Source of the DNA: Photobacterium angustum
GTDB taxonomy: Bacteria > Pseudomonadota > Gammaproteobacteria > Enterobacterales > Vibrionaceae
NCBI RefSeq assembly: GCF_003026365.1
Contig: NZ_PYOM01000010.1
Location: 62,001-126,000 of the forward strand
Direction: 5' to 3'
Length of the DNA: 64,000 nucleotides
In this document: in pieces, positions 42,701 through 51,219 of the stretch
Layout: each line of letters opens with the position of its first letter
Position numbering within the stretch: the stretch's first letter is position 1
Program-made: the position numbers and the translations under genes
Notes under the pieces: generated by a model
The model's input: only the letters and a program-made list of their open reading frames with translations
What the model was told of the DNA's origin: nothing
Databases searched by the model: none

Positions 42701-43681
42701 CCCTGATTTAAGCATCGCTTTTGCTTGGGGGTAATCACGAATATCAATAATTTCATAATTAATACCAAGTTCAATCGTCATTTTTTGCGCAATATCTTTA
42801 ACTTGCAGGTACAGAAGATCTTCATCTTTATGACGATTATCATCAAATTGGTAACCAATCTTTAGCGTAGGCATAGATTGAAGAAAGTGCCTTTCATTAC
42901 CGGTAAGTTTAATCTTGCTGGGATAATCAAGTAGATCGATTTGATTGCTTTTTAGCCATTTATTATGAAGCCAATTTATTTCTGTTTTGGATAGGGCAAT
43001 GATAGCGTTATTGAGTTGTTTTATTATTGCTCTATTTTGTTTTGAACTAGCAAGGTGTAACTGCTCTAAAGGTAATTGTTCAAGTATTGTTACTTGAAGT
43101 GGGATTGATGGATCGTTATTTTCTAGTAGCCTGTTTAAAAGAATTGAGTTGCCGATATAAGCGTCAGTCACACCTGTTTTGACAGAGTTGAGTGCTGTTT
43201 CTGAATTAGGTACAGAAATAGAAGAAATACTTTTGTTTATTTGGGGTAATAAACCATCAAGTACACTGTTTTTTTCAATAGCAATTATCTTGTCATTAAA
43301 ATTTAAGAGAATATTGGAAGACGAATAGCTGATCATTGCGTAAGGAAAAGCCAATAAAGGCTTACTAAATGCGAAGATCTTTTCTCTTTCAACGCTGTTG
43401 CTTACCCCTATGGCAATATCAAGTTCATTGCGGGCTAATGCTGTTAGAATTTCAGTAGGCGTATCGTAAACAATATTCTCAACATTATATCCAGCGTTAT
43501 GACTGATAATCGACATATAGTCAGGTAATAGTCCTACGACTTGTTTTTCTTCATTGAGTGAGGATAACGGCGACCAATCTAATGAAAGGTATCCAACTTT
43601 TAATGTTGATTTTTGAACATTGTCATTAGCCCAAGTTAATGAGCTAATAAATAAAATTATTAGTAAAGTAAAGTGACGCAT
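39752..43681 (-). CDS. hybrid sensor histidine kinase, VieS-like (BvgS/EvgS type)
   Basis: A 1309-residue multidomain sensor. It has a signal peptide, then two tandem periplasmic solute-binding (SBP_bac_3) domains (residues about 25-250 and 265-490). A transmembrane helix (IIGWAIIVTTVIFSIITVIIYW) leads to a short coiled coil and a PAS-like region. The HisKA block is FLAMMSHEIRTPISG (His about 687). HATPase has NNAIKFT, DTGIGI and GTGLGLSICHQLA. A receiver follows with LLITDCHMPELDG (Asp about 1102). A degenerate receiver-like stretch lies before it (about 900-1040). An Hpt domain carries LIIHRIKGAARV (His about 1250). This is a full four-step phosphorelay, and the Hpt should pass phosphate to the flanking receivers. 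The ligand of the binding domains is unknown. It starts 20 bases after the VieB-like stop. Confidence 0.9.
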   Translation of the reverse strand: MRHFTLLIILFISSLTWANDNVQKSTLKVGYLSLDWSPLSSLNEEKQVVGLLPDYMSIISHNAGYNVENIVYDTPTEILTALARNELDIAIGVSNSVEREKIFAFSKPLLAFPYAMISYSSSNILLNFNDKIIAIEKNSVLDGLLPQINKSISSISVPNSETALNSVKTGVTDAYIGNSILLNRLLENNDPSIPLQVTILEQLPLEQLHLASSKQNRAIIKQLNNAIIALSKTEINWLHNKWLKSNQIDLLDYPSKIKLTGNERHFLQSMPTLKIGYQFDDNRHKDEDLLYLQVKDIAQKMTIELGINYEIIDIRDYPQAKAMLKSGEIDILSAVASSSLRKKELLFSMPYGQEGWVIVNKISNKNSYGITAKNSIGVIQSSFVKNLALNLYPNNRIISFDSKNEMLTALLNDQLDYAVISLSQAHVLLQNEFLGQLKIVPSKLDKHQRSIKFAVDNNNLQLRNIINKVITALPPENLTNSFRKWHSITIKSDVNYSQIIGWAIIVTTVIFSIITVIIYWNRRLSREITQRKNAEQKLTYLTNNFDGVLIQHLQKSHDPYDIEFLFISEKINHFIDYEASMIYKSPSLLFNILKQRDDFTSLYLAMQQAVSVGYWSTNLQIHSNALKPRWIELRCQISEVENGWQWNTIILDITQTKEQQVALMEANEKSLAATESKSRFLAMMSHEIRTPISGILSLLELMEPHVKTTELRQIHHNLSQSGRNLLNIVNDVLDFSKIEAGKLSISPSENNISDLIHELVQPHSIHAQQKEITFTLWLDPAIAHCLLFDDVRLTQILNNLINNAIKFTVQGNIHLAVDMIQESASQQRLTFSITDTGIGIKPEDLQRLFQPFVQVEQNSNRRFSGTGLGLSICHQLAQLMGGEIVAKSDIDIGTTFSVTIPFPVVEKKSVKPLHKHCGLLGDIDDQYLELYLQSWQCSYTKIAISNNAKLPAFILTNKINTIIVKDTWLADHNIDSAWFKANLPSINVITISSPSHFFTQNTSDGYNVSCNPLLPDVFYQALAKQTCKNTLFPEITSMEKRAYTYEQAVAKGRYILVAEDHPINQQILKQQLEQLNYAVDIVDNGQKALDALSKNSYDLLITDCHMPELDGFELVKAIRKKEQKLDAKPLPVLALTADALSNEQFFKEIGFDAYLIKPITLDELNTVLNPWLPSIDCDNVTSTYDHIVPDNLINSDNTIDLVNINELIDIFGDSETTYTLLDQYLASCFEDQHDLNIAINENNIELVSLIIHRIKGAARVMTFHQLDALCIDVEKDIQQHRIDTLQHHYESLIALVSQLTQQIDNLKGN

Positions 43682-43701
43682 TATTAAATTCTCATTAACG
43701 T

Positions 43702-45303
43702 TTAGTAAAGTGGCTTGTTGAGTACGCTATGCTTACTTTTTAATGTTTTATACCATTCAGGTTTAATATCTTGTGACTCAAATACCCATCTTGCTTCGTT
43801 GACAGTATTTTTTTCACTAACATATAAATCGAGGTATCCGCGGGCAAATAGTTCGACTATGCAGCGTGCTAAAGTGATATCAAAACGGTACAGTGGCCAT
43901 AATGTAAAAAGTGACTGACCGGCCGTCACAAATTGTTTTTGCTTCACTAACTGTAAGGCGTAACTATACTCAGCACATTTGTTCTCATTAATTTTTGCAG
44001 TCTGTGCTTTTAGCCACATCTGCTTAATGACATTATGTGGTTCATTAGGTTGTAAATTAAAAATTTCGGTTAACTGTTTTACAAACTTAATGATATAAGT
44101 ATGCATTGAAAGCTTAATGGCAGTACTTAGCGCAATAATAAGAAATTCGCTTGGTAATTCATTATATTCATGGTGCTCTACATAATTTAAAGCATTCATA
44201 AATTCACGATACGCAATCAAATTTGAATTATTTTCAGCGGCCTGATAAGCCTGTAATAGATAGACATAAGCGCGCTCGTGCTTAGTGATCTTCTGTTGCT
44301 GATTAATAGCGCTCCATAGCTTCTCAATCGACTGGTGCTTTTTGTTGTGCAGTTGTAGTTGTACCCACACTAAAAATGCGTAGTTTTGAGGTTTATCCCA
44401 AATGGAAAAACGCAGTGAAAAACAGGCTTCTCTGATATGACGTTCAATTTCAGTATCGTGTTGAAGACAAAACTCAATCCATATTAAACCAAACAAGCGG
44501 TAGAGATTATTACGGCTTACTTTATGCGCCGCTAACCAAAATTCATAGCCGATGCTTATACGGTTCTGTTTTAATGCAGAGCGAGCTTTAAGATCTAAAA
44601 GTGTTAAGTGTTGTTGTGGGCTAGAAGAATTAATTGACGTTAGCAATGGAGTAAGCTGGTCAAATTTATTTTGCTCTAACCACAATTGCGCTAATAATAA
44701 TTTAGCAGGCACATAGTCATTTTGTTGAAGTAAACTATTTAGCATGACGTCAATATCGTCATAACTTGCCGTCACTTTATTAAGCAATAATCGTTTTGCC
44801 AAGGTTGTTACACTCGACCAATATTTATCACAATAAGAGTAGTTTTCAATAAACTCTTGTACGCCTAACCAACCTTTTGATTGGTATGTATTAAATACAG
44901 TATCTTCAAACTTGTGCTTATTAAAATGGACATTTATTCGTGATGTCAGTGTTTCTAAACGAAATGGCTTAATTAAATAGTCTGTAGGTTGGTATTCAGA
45001 AAAACCCATTAAAATTGATTCTGAATCATCTGCTGTAACAATAAAAATTAAAGGATGATGAGTGATCAATTGATTGTGATGTAGGCGTTCAAGTAATTGA
45101 AGACCTGTGCTACCAAGACCTAAATTAAAATCAATAAAAATGATATCGAATACATTACGCTGGCACAGTTTTATTGCATCTTGCGCATTTGATGCAAAAT
45201 AAATTCGTTGTGCTTCAAATTTCGCTTTCAACAGAGTTAATTTAGTTGTTTGCTGAATAATTACACTGTCATCGACAATTAGAATTGATTGACTATTAAC
45301 CAT
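43702..45303 (-). CDS. response regulator with TPR-like C-terminal region, VieB-like
   Basis: A 533-residue receiver fused to a long helical region. The receiver (residues 1-125) has the acceptor Asp in DIIFIDFNLGLGSTG (about 58), and Lys in LIKPF. The rest, from about 135, is a succession of amphipathic helix pairs (for example LLAQLWLEQNKFDQLTPLL, LLDLKARSALKQNRISIGYEFWLAA) that looks like TPR repeats, with no DNA-binding or enzymatic domain. In V. cholerae, VieB has this architecture and modulates VieS-VieA signalling. Here the gene is first in the operon, unlike the vieS-vieA-vieB order. Confidence 0.82.
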   Translation of the reverse strand: MVNSQSILIVDDSVIIQQTTKLTLLKAKFEAQRIYFASNAQDAIKLCQRNVFDIIFIDFNLGLGSTGLQLLERLHHNQLITHHPLIFIVTADDSESILMGFSEYQPTDYLIKPFRLETLTSRINVHFNKHKFEDTVFNTYQSKGWLGVQEFIENYSYCDKYWSSVTTLAKRLLLNKVTASYDDIDVMLNSLLQQNDYVPAKLLLAQLWLEQNKFDQLTPLLTSINSSSPQQHLTLLDLKARSALKQNRISIGYEFWLAAHKVSRNNLYRLFGLIWIEFCLQHDTEIERHIREACFSLRFSIWDKPQNYAFLVWVQLQLHNKKHQSIEKLWSAINQQQKITKHERAYVYLLQAYQAAENNSNLIAYREFMNALNYVEHHEYNELPSEFLIIALSTAIKLSMHTYIIKFVKQLTEIFNLQPNEPHNVIKQMWLKAQTAKINENKCAEYSYALQLVKQKQFVTAGQSLFTLWPLYRFDITLARCIVELFARGYLDLYVSEKNTVNEARWVFESQDIKPEWYKTLKSKHSVLNKPLY

Positions 45304-45533
45304 ATAAGCTCAGAAAAGGGAAAATGCATTAAAATTTTGCAAAGGGAGAGGGATGATAGTAGCTAATTAAATAACCAACAAATATTCTTGTGTAACAAGA
45401 TGTAACCTATATAAGATGCTGTTTTTAATTGGTTATTTTTATAGAGAATAGTTGTTGGTAGGCGTTTAAACGTTACCTGAGGAAGAGTTGTATGAAGGCG
45501 GTAGTGTTTATGAATGCTGATAATATTAATTAT

Positions 45534-45567
45534 AAAAAAGAGATCGCTAAGTTAGCGACCTCTTTTA
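45534..45567 (-). terminator. terminator of the ABC exporter gene
   Basis: AGAG-TCGCT / AGCGA-CTCT stem with an A/C mismatch and an AAGTT loop. The minus strand ends in T6. Located about 30 bases after the exporter stop. The preceding 230 bases up to the VieB-like start hold no other evident feature. Confidence 0.75.
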
Positions 45568-45597
45568 ATATCAATAACGCACGGTTTAAGTTAATAG

Positions 45598-47451
45598 TTA
45601 ACTTTCAGTGGCAAGGTGATTATTTTCTTCGCCAATGAAGCCACCGGTTTGATGAGCCCATAACTGAGCATAAATGCCTCTCTGATTAATGAGTTCTTGG
45701 TGTGTACCTTGCTCAATAATTTGGCCTTTATCTAATACGATAAGACGATCCATCGCTGCAATAGTGGATAAACGGTGGGCAATCGCGATAACTGTTTTGC
45801 CTTCCATTAATTCAACCAAACTTTCTTGAATCGCCGCTTCAACTTCAGAATCTAACGCTGAGGTTGCTTCATCTAAAATTAAAATTGGTGCGTTCTTCAG
45901 TAATACACGGGAGATAGCAATACGCTGACGCTGTCCTCCTGATAGTTTAACGCCACGTTCACCAACTTGAGCATCGTAACCAATATTACCAAACGGGTCT
46001 GTCAACGTTTCGATGAACTCATGGGCATGTGCTTGTTTGGTTGCGGAAAGTAGTTGCTCGTCACTGGCTTCAGGATCACCATAAAGAATGTTGTCTTTAA
46101 TAGAGCGGTGAAGCAAAGATGTATCTTGCGTTACCATGCCAATTTTACTGCGTAATGAATCTTGCGTAACTTTCGCAATATCTTGACCATCTATGCGAAT
46201 ACTTCCTCCTTCTAAATTATGAAAACGTAATAGCAAGTTAACCAACGTTGATTTACCTGCGCCAGAGCGACCAACCAAACCGACTTTTTCACCGGGTTTA
46301 ATATTCAACGAAAGATGATTGATAACATCTTTATTTTCGCCATAGTTAAAACTCACGTTATCAAACTCAATGCCGCCATTTTGCACCGCTAATGGTTTAG
46401 CGTTAGGCTCATCTTCAATTTCAACCGGTTTAGACAGCGTTTTCATACCGTCGACAACGGTACCCATATTTTCAAATAGCGCACCAACTTCCCACATGAT
46501 CCACATCGACATGCCATTAATACGCAGCGCCAAACTAATCGCAATTGCAATCGACCCCACTTGGATTGCACTGTGCATCCATAGGTAAATAGAGAGGGCT
46601 GAAATAGAAAAAAGTAACAAGTAGTTAGCTAATTGAACGCAAATATCAAACCCAGTAACCAAGCGCATTTGATGATGAACCGTTGCAAGGAATCCTTTCA
46701 TCCCTTTTTCTGCATAATCAGTTTCACGTTTACTGTGGGAGAATAATTTGACTGTTGCAATATTGGTATAACTGTCAACAATTCGTCCTGTCATGGTAGA
46801 GCGGGCATCAGCTTGCTCTGCTGCGACCTTCTTTAACTTAGGAACAAAGTGAATTTGAATACCAATATAGGCGATTAACCAAGCCAACATAGGTAACATC
46901 AATAGCCAATCAGCTTGAGCAAGGATCACTAGCATCGAAGTAAAATAAACAGAGACGTAAACGAAAACATCAGCCGTTTTCATTACTGTTTCTCTTACTG
47001 CAAGAGAAGTTTGCATTACTTTCGTTGCAATGCGTCCAGCAAAGTCATCTTGGTAAAACGAAAGGCTTTGTTTAAGCAGATAACGGTGGGCTTGCCAACG
47101 AATGGACATTGGGTAGTTACCCAGTAACGTTTGGTGTGATAGCAATGATGAGATCAAGACTAATAATGGCATGACAATAAGCACTACTAAAGATAACCAA
47201 ATCAAGGTTGTCCCGTTTTCAGCTAAGAATGTTTTAGGATCACTTGCTGCTAGCCAATCGACTAACTTACCCATAAAACCAAATAGCACAACTTCAACGA
47301 TTGCAATAATGGCACTGAGTAATGCCATGCAAAGTAGCGGTTTCTCAAACCCACGAGTGTAATAACGACAAAATGCAAAAATACCTTGGGGTGGTTGTGT
47401 GGGCTCTTGCTTTGGAAAAGCGTTAGTGAAACCTTCGAAGCGTTTGAACAT
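45598..47451 (-). CDS. ABC exporter, fused membrane and ATPase domains (MsbA-like)
   Basis: A 617-residue half-transporter that works as a homodimer or heterodimer in the inner membrane. The first 340 residues hold six hydrophobic helices with LLKQSLSFYQDDFAGRIATKVMQTS, a type IV exporter coupling region. The ATPase half has Walker A GRSGAGKST (about 394), the X-loop and signature KLSGGQRQRIAISRVLL (about 498), Walker B ILILDEATSALD and IAHRLSTIAAMDRLIV. It looks like a multidrug or lipid exporter; substrate unknown. No partner half-transporter is adjacent, which favours a homodimer. The ATG at 47451 follows AGGTG at good spacing. Confidence 0.9.
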   Translation of the reverse strand: MFKRFEGFTNAFPKQEPTQPPQGIFAFCRYYTRGFEKPLLCMALLSAIIAIVEVVLFGFMGKLVDWLAASDPKTFLAENGTTLIWLSLVVLIVMPLLVLISSLLSHQTLLGNYPMSIRWQAHRYLLKQSLSFYQDDFAGRIATKVMQTSLAVRETVMKTADVFVYVSVYFTSMLVILAQADWLLMLPMLAWLIAYIGIQIHFVPKLKKVAAEQADARSTMTGRIVDSYTNIATVKLFSHSKRETDYAEKGMKGFLATVHHQMRLVTGFDICVQLANYLLLFSISALSIYLWMHSAIQVGSIAIAISLALRINGMSMWIMWEVGALFENMGTVVDGMKTLSKPVEIEDEPNAKPLAVQNGGIEFDNVSFNYGENKDVINHLSLNIKPGEKVGLVGRSGAGKSTLVNLLLRFHNLEGGSIRIDGQDIAKVTQDSLRSKIGMVTQDTSLLHRSIKDNILYGDPEASDEQLLSATKQAHAHEFIETLTDPFGNIGYDAQVGERGVKLSGGQRQRIAISRVLLKNAPILILDEATSALDSEVEAAIQESLVELMEGKTVIAIAHRLSTIAAMDRLIVLDKGQIIEQGTHQELINQRGIYAQLWAHQTGGFIGEENNHLATES

Positions 47452-47715
47452 AGTTCACCTAAGAATTGGTAGTAATCGAGTATGTGTGATTTAGCGCTAT
47501 GTATTAACTCAATAGAAGAGAAAGCAGGATGAGTAGTGCAGAGTTAATATTAAGCTTTATCTGATTGTTAACAATTATGATAACAATTGGAGTGTACGTT
47601 TTTTATTCAATTCAATCAATGTGATAATTGCAGTTTATAAAATAGAAACAGGTCGGTAATTAGAGTGAAAAGATGGCGCTTAGAAAATTAGCATCTAAGC
47701 GCTGTTTATACTTGA

Positions 47716-48333
47716 TTACCACAGCTCTACTTCAATGATTTCCGTTTGGATTTTGTAATCATTCATTTTTGGTACGGTAAAAATAATATCTTTACCTTTT
47801 TGCTGGGTTTTCGCTCGGAAGTAAGTATCAGGCATTCGCTTAATTGAGCGCCAAAGGGTCACATCTTGTGATTCAATTTTTTGATTATCAGCATTGTTTA
47901 GTGTTACGCGCAAAGCAATAGACATCACAGATTTAGAGCCTTGATTTGTCAACATGGTCGGAATAATCAGCTGCCCATCTTTGTATTGAGGTGCTTGTAA
48001 AAGGATATCAACGCCGCTGTTACTTAATTGCTGGATATTTTTGGGTTTGTTAAGTGATACGTCTACTGTTTTAGATGCGGTTACTAGCGGGATTGCATTT
48101 TGTGTCTCAGAATTTGCTTTTAAAGGCACTGCTTGAGAGGTAACCGAAGTTTTAGAATGAGAATGTTCAGATGTTAGTGTCTTGGTAGATGGCTGGTGAT
48201 ATTGCCAAGTGAAATCATCATGCAGTATAACTTGGCGACCATCTTCTAACGTGACCGTTTGATCTGCTGCCCAAACTGGTTGCACTGTTGTTAAAGCAAC
48301 AACGAATAAACCGAGCTGAGTTGTTGTTTTCAT
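47716..48333 (-). CDS. DUF3157-like secreted protein
   Basis: A 205-residue exported protein. The signal peptide (LGLFVVALTTVQPVWA) is cleaved before ADQTVTLEDGRQVILHDDFTWQYHQP, a short motif shared with DUF3157 proteins of vibrios, where the strand DGRxVxLxDDFTWxY is repeatedly found. A Ser/Thr-rich linker follows, then a beta-rich domain (VDILLQAPQYKDGQLIIPTMLTNQGSKSVMSIALRVTLNN) like a FixG/Ig-type sheet. Function unknown. ATG start, single gene with the SNF transporter terminator just upstream. Confidence 0.78.
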   Translation of the reverse strand: MKTTTQLGLFVVALTTVQPVWAADQTVTLEDGRQVILHDDFTWQYHQPSTKTLTSEHSHSKTSVTSQAVPLKANSETQNAIPLVTASKTVDVSLNKPKNIQQLSNSGVDILLQAPQYKDGQLIIPTMLTNQGSKSVMSIALRVTLNNADNQKIESQDVTLWRSIKRMPDTYFRAKTQQKGKDIIFTVPKMNDYKIQTEIIEVELW

Positions 48334-48430
48334 TTCATATCCTTGGTGTTGAGTATCCGATTATTTTGATTTTATCAGTTTTATGCTTCTAATGGATAAA
48401 CTGTCTATATTTTTGTTTGTAAGTTATATA

Positions 48431-48460
48431 AAAAAGGCTTGCCTCATGGCAAGCCTTTGC
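48431..48460 (-). terminator. terminator of the sodium-dependent transporter gene
   Basis: AAAGGCTTGCC - TCAT - GGCAAGCCTTT, an 11-bp perfect stem. The minus strand follows with T6. Confidence 0.85.
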
Positions 48461-48483
48461 ATTTATGTTGTGATTAGTCGAAA

Positions 48484-49914
48484 TTATAGCTTTTTAGAGA
48501 AAATTCCACACAGTGCAATAATCGCTAAACCTAATAACATGATGTCGCCTTTATCACTATCAAATCCAGCTTTCACACCTGAAATAGCAACAATAGCGAT
48601 AGCAACTGGAATGATATATTTAATCAATACATACCAAAGGTTGAAAAGTGGGAAAGACACTTTGCCATCATTGGTAATTTCTTTTTTCAGCTCACTTCGA
48701 TCTAAACGCCAGCCAGCAAATAGACACACCAACATACCACCAACAGCAAGGAAGATTTTGTCAGTAAGTAAGTCGAAGACATCAAATGCCCCAGTGTCGA
48801 ATAGTTTAGGACCAAAGCCACCAATAGATAGTGAAGCTAAGATACAAAGTAGAGCCATCACAATACTTGCGCTGATCACAGCAGTTACACGGCTTAAACC
48901 TTTCTCGTCAATTAAGTAAGCAACAACCACTTCTAGTAATGAAACAGATGAGGTTAATGCAGCCACACTTAAACCAACGAAGAATAGAAGTGCTAATATA
49001 AAACCAATGCCGCCCATTTCAGCAAACAATTGCGGTACAACAACAAATACCAAACCTGGACCTGCTGAAGGTTCCATGCTGAACGCAAACATTGCAGGGA
49101 ACATAGCGATACCGGCTAGTAATGCTACCCCAGTATCCATTGCCGTAACCATAGCGGTGGTTTGTACAATATTCTCTTTTCTGCGTAAGTAACTACCGTA
49201 TGTCAGCATACAGCCCATACCTAAACTTAGAGAGAAGAATGCCTGTCCCAATGCTGCAAGTACAACTGAGCTATCAATTTTTGAAAAATCAGGTTTGAAC
49301 AAAAACTCTAAACCCGCCATTGCGCCAGGTAAGGTAAGGCCCTTGATTGAAACAATGATTAAGATGATAAAAAGCAGTGGCATTAACACTTTACCTGCTT
49401 TTTCTATACCACCAGAAACGCCTCGGATAACGACAAAAATATTAAATAAAAGGTAAAGTCCCATCCAGAAAAGCGGTTGTATAGGATCAGAAATAAAGCT
49501 ACCAAAACTATCGTTAATAGCCGTTGGCGTACTTAATAATCCTGTTGAAATTTTATAGATGTAAGCAATGGCCCAACCACCAACAACAGGGTAGAAGCCC
49601 ATAATCAGTAAGCCACTTAATACCCCCATGATGCCTACAAACGTCCAGCGACGATCGGTAGTTTTAAAAGCGCCAACGGCAGACAAACCTGTTTTACGTC
49701 CCACCGCAAATTCGGTTAGCATGACGCTAAAGCCAATAAAAATAACGAAAAATAGGTAAATAGCAACAAACGCGCCGCCGCCATTTTCGCCAGCAGTATA
49801 AGGAAACTTCCAAATGTTTCCTAAACCAACAGCAGATCCTGCTGCGGCCATAACAAAGCCAATTCGTGAACTCCAGTTTCCACGATCAGCGGTTGGAGAA
49901 GTTGATGTGTCCAT
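48484..49914 (-). CDS. sodium-dependent transporter (SNF/NSS family)
   Basis: A 476-residue inner-membrane symporter of the neurotransmitter:sodium symporter family, which imports amino acids or related solutes with Na+. The first helix carries the ion-binding signature WSSRIGFVMAAAGSAVGLGNIWKFPYTAGENGGGAF (residues about 15-50). About 11 hydrophobic segments follow, including FFSLSLGMGCMLTYGSYL (helix 6, unwound centre) and FFVGLSVAALTSSVSLLEVVVAYL. The length fits bacterial members. Substrate not determinable. ATG start, with GGATG a few bases upstream on the minus strand. Single gene. Confidence 0.92.
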   Translation of the reverse strand: MDTSTSPTADRGNWSSRIGFVMAAAGSAVGLGNIWKFPYTAGENGGGAFVAIYLFFVIFIGFSVMLTEFAVGRKTGLSAVGAFKTTDRRWTFVGIMGVLSGLLIMGFYPVVGGWAIAYIYKISTGLLSTPTAINDSFGSFISDPIQPLFWMGLYLLFNIFVVIRGVSGGIEKAGKVLMPLLFIILIIVSIKGLTLPGAMAGLEFLFKPDFSKIDSSVVLAALGQAFFSLSLGMGCMLTYGSYLRRKENIVQTTAMVTAMDTGVALLAGIAMFPAMFAFSMEPSAGPGLVFVVVPQLFAEMGGIGFILALLFFVGLSVAALTSSVSLLEVVVAYLIDEKGLSRVTAVISASIVMALLCILASLSIGGFGPKLFDTGAFDVFDLLTDKIFLAVGGMLVCLFAGWRLDRSELKKEITNDGKVSFPLFNLWYVLIKYIIPVAIAIVAISGVKAGFDSDKGDIMLLGLAIIALCGIFSKKL

Positions 49915-50318
49915 AAAACATCCTGTTAATGATTGTTGTGAGTCATAATTGTTATAAATATTTAGTCTTAAATATCCTTTTTACCATCAGAAATATGCAA
50001 ATCTTTGACCATAAATCGTAAAATAAAAAGATATTTAAGCTGATTGTGTTTACATAATTAACATTTTTATCACGCATTGGTGGGGTTGAAAATCATTAAT
50101 TGTAATGAATTAGTTAATTTCTGGAAAAAATTTAGAAGTGTTATTTGAGGTTTACACTTTTTGTTTTTGTGCGCCGTTCAATTAATCTATTTATAAAAAA
50201 GTGAAAGATTATGCTGAAAATTAGCTTTCTATTGATAGTCTAAAAATAATAAAACAATTTCTTTTTACCTGCGGATCAAAGTTGTTTTATAAATTTATTG
50301 TGATTTTAGTTTGAATAT

Positions 50319-50356
50319 GGAACAGTAAAACGAACAGCGTTCCATTTGGTTCGTTT
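50319..50356 (+). promoter_or_regulatory. overlapping inverted repeats upstream of the AlkD-like gene
   Basis: Perfect AAACGAAC (50328-50335) and GTTCGTTT (50349-50356) with 13 bases between. A second, interleaved pair GGAAC (50319-50323) and GTTCC (50339-50343) shares the space, so in RNA the two hairpins would be mutually exclusive. As DNA the 8-bp arms could be an operator. Confidence 0.45.
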
Positions 50357-50384
50357 ATATAATAAAAGTCAGCTAATTGACCAT

Positions 50385-50417
50385 AATGTGTAGTGCTGAT
50401 AAGCCTCATTACACATT
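50385..50417 (+). promoter_or_regulatory. leader hairpin before the AlkD-like gene
   Basis: AATGTGTAGTG / CATTACACATT, an 11-bp stem with one G-T pair and an 11-base loop, ending a few bases before the AAGGAAAGAG ribosome site. It could limit ribosome access. Confidence 0.45.
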
Positions 50418-50438
50418 GCAAAAGGAAAGAGTCCCCCA

Positions 50439-51122
50439 ATGTCACTTGTTATACCTATGGTTATTTATATTCAGCAGCACTTAGCCAAAGTTGCAGATAA
50501 AGCGCTTGCTGCCAATATGCAACAAACACTCAAGGTAAAGCAGCCTTGCTATGGGGTAAATGCTGAGCAACGAAGTAATATTTTTAAAGATGCGAGAGCA
50601 CATACAAAGATTGATAACGCAGAAAATTATCGTCGCTTATTGCTTTGGCTATGGTCAGGTGTTTATCGTGAAGAGCGTTATTTAGCACTTGATGCTGGTG
50701 AGTATTATCATGCATTTATAAATGAGCATGCTTTTCATACTTATGAAGAAATGTTGGAAACCGTTGATGGGATTGATATTGCTGATCGCTTAGTCGAGCA
50801 TTTAATCAGTCCTGTCGTGTTAGCGCATCGCGAATTTGAATCAAAACTGATTGAATGGCGAGAGTCTGATAATAAATGGTTAAGACGAGCGTCATTATTG
50901 GCGCATTGTAATCACAAAAAGCAAACTAATGTCGACTTACTGTGCGAGACAGTACTGCTATTAGCCGATGATAGTGATTATGAGGTACAGCAAGCGATAG
51001 GGTTAGTATTGCGAAATTACAGTGAAACCGATTTTCCTTTCGTTGATCATTTTCTTATATCGAATATTGGAATATTAACGCCGCAAGCTAGACGAGAAGC
51101 AAGAAAGCTCACATTGGGTTAA
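50439..51122 (+). CDS. AlkD-like DNA alkylation repair protein (HEAT-like repeats)
   Basis: A 227-residue all-helical protein of the AlkC/AlkD superfamily, whose glycosylases excise alkylated bases through HEAT-like repeats. Matches are LKVKQPCYGVNAEQRSNIFKDARAH, RLLLWLWSGVYREERYLALDAGEYY, NKWLRRASLLAHCNHK (the W-x-RR/S block with the catalytic region) and DYEVQQAIGLVLRNYSETD. The genuine active-site Asp is not confidently placed. ATG at 50439; AAGGAAAGAG ends about eight bases upstream. An ATG at 50457 is a possible alternative. A terminator with a long branched loop follows. Confidence 0.83.
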   Translation: MSLVIPMVIYIQQHLAKVADKALAANMQQTLKVKQPCYGVNAEQRSNIFKDARAHTKIDNAENYRRLLLWLWSGVYREERYLALDAGEYYHAFINEHAFHTYEEMLETVDGIDIADRLVEHLISPVVLAHREFESKLIEWRESDNKWLRRASLLAHCNHKKQTNVDLLCETVLLLADDSDYEVQQAIGLVLRNYSETDFPFVDHFLISNIGILTPQARREARKLTLG

Positions 51123-51156
51123 TAGCAATATTTTATTGAGTATAAATTTAACGATA

Positions 51157-51219
51157 AAGCCCGTATTAAGTGATCACTCTTAGTAGAGCATATCAATTAA
51201 AACGTATACGGGCTTTTTG
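51157..51219. terminator. terminator, AlkD-like gene / ppiB
   Basis: AAAGCCCGTAT / ATACGGGCTTT, an 11-bp stem at 51157-51167 and 51207-51217, followed by TTG within a T5 run. The 39-base loop contains its own palindrome AGTGATCACT. Between convergent genes, so it may serve both. Confidence 0.75.

Larger units (their letters stand above)
49915..50438. other. 524-base divergent intergenic region with overlapping inverted repeats
   Basis: Between the Na+-dependent transporter and the AlkD-like gene. It is AT-rich with no gene. Two overlapping inverted repeats (GGAAC/GTTCC at 50319-50343 and AAACGAAC/GTTCGTTT at 50328-50356) and a leader hairpin (50385-50417) sit in the last 120 bases. These are listed separately. 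Confidence 0.6.

Noticed and set aside
50457-51122. Shorter AlkD start at the second ATG
   Set aside because: The ribosome site AAGGAAAGAG is spaced for the first ATG; the second has none. Left as an alternative only.
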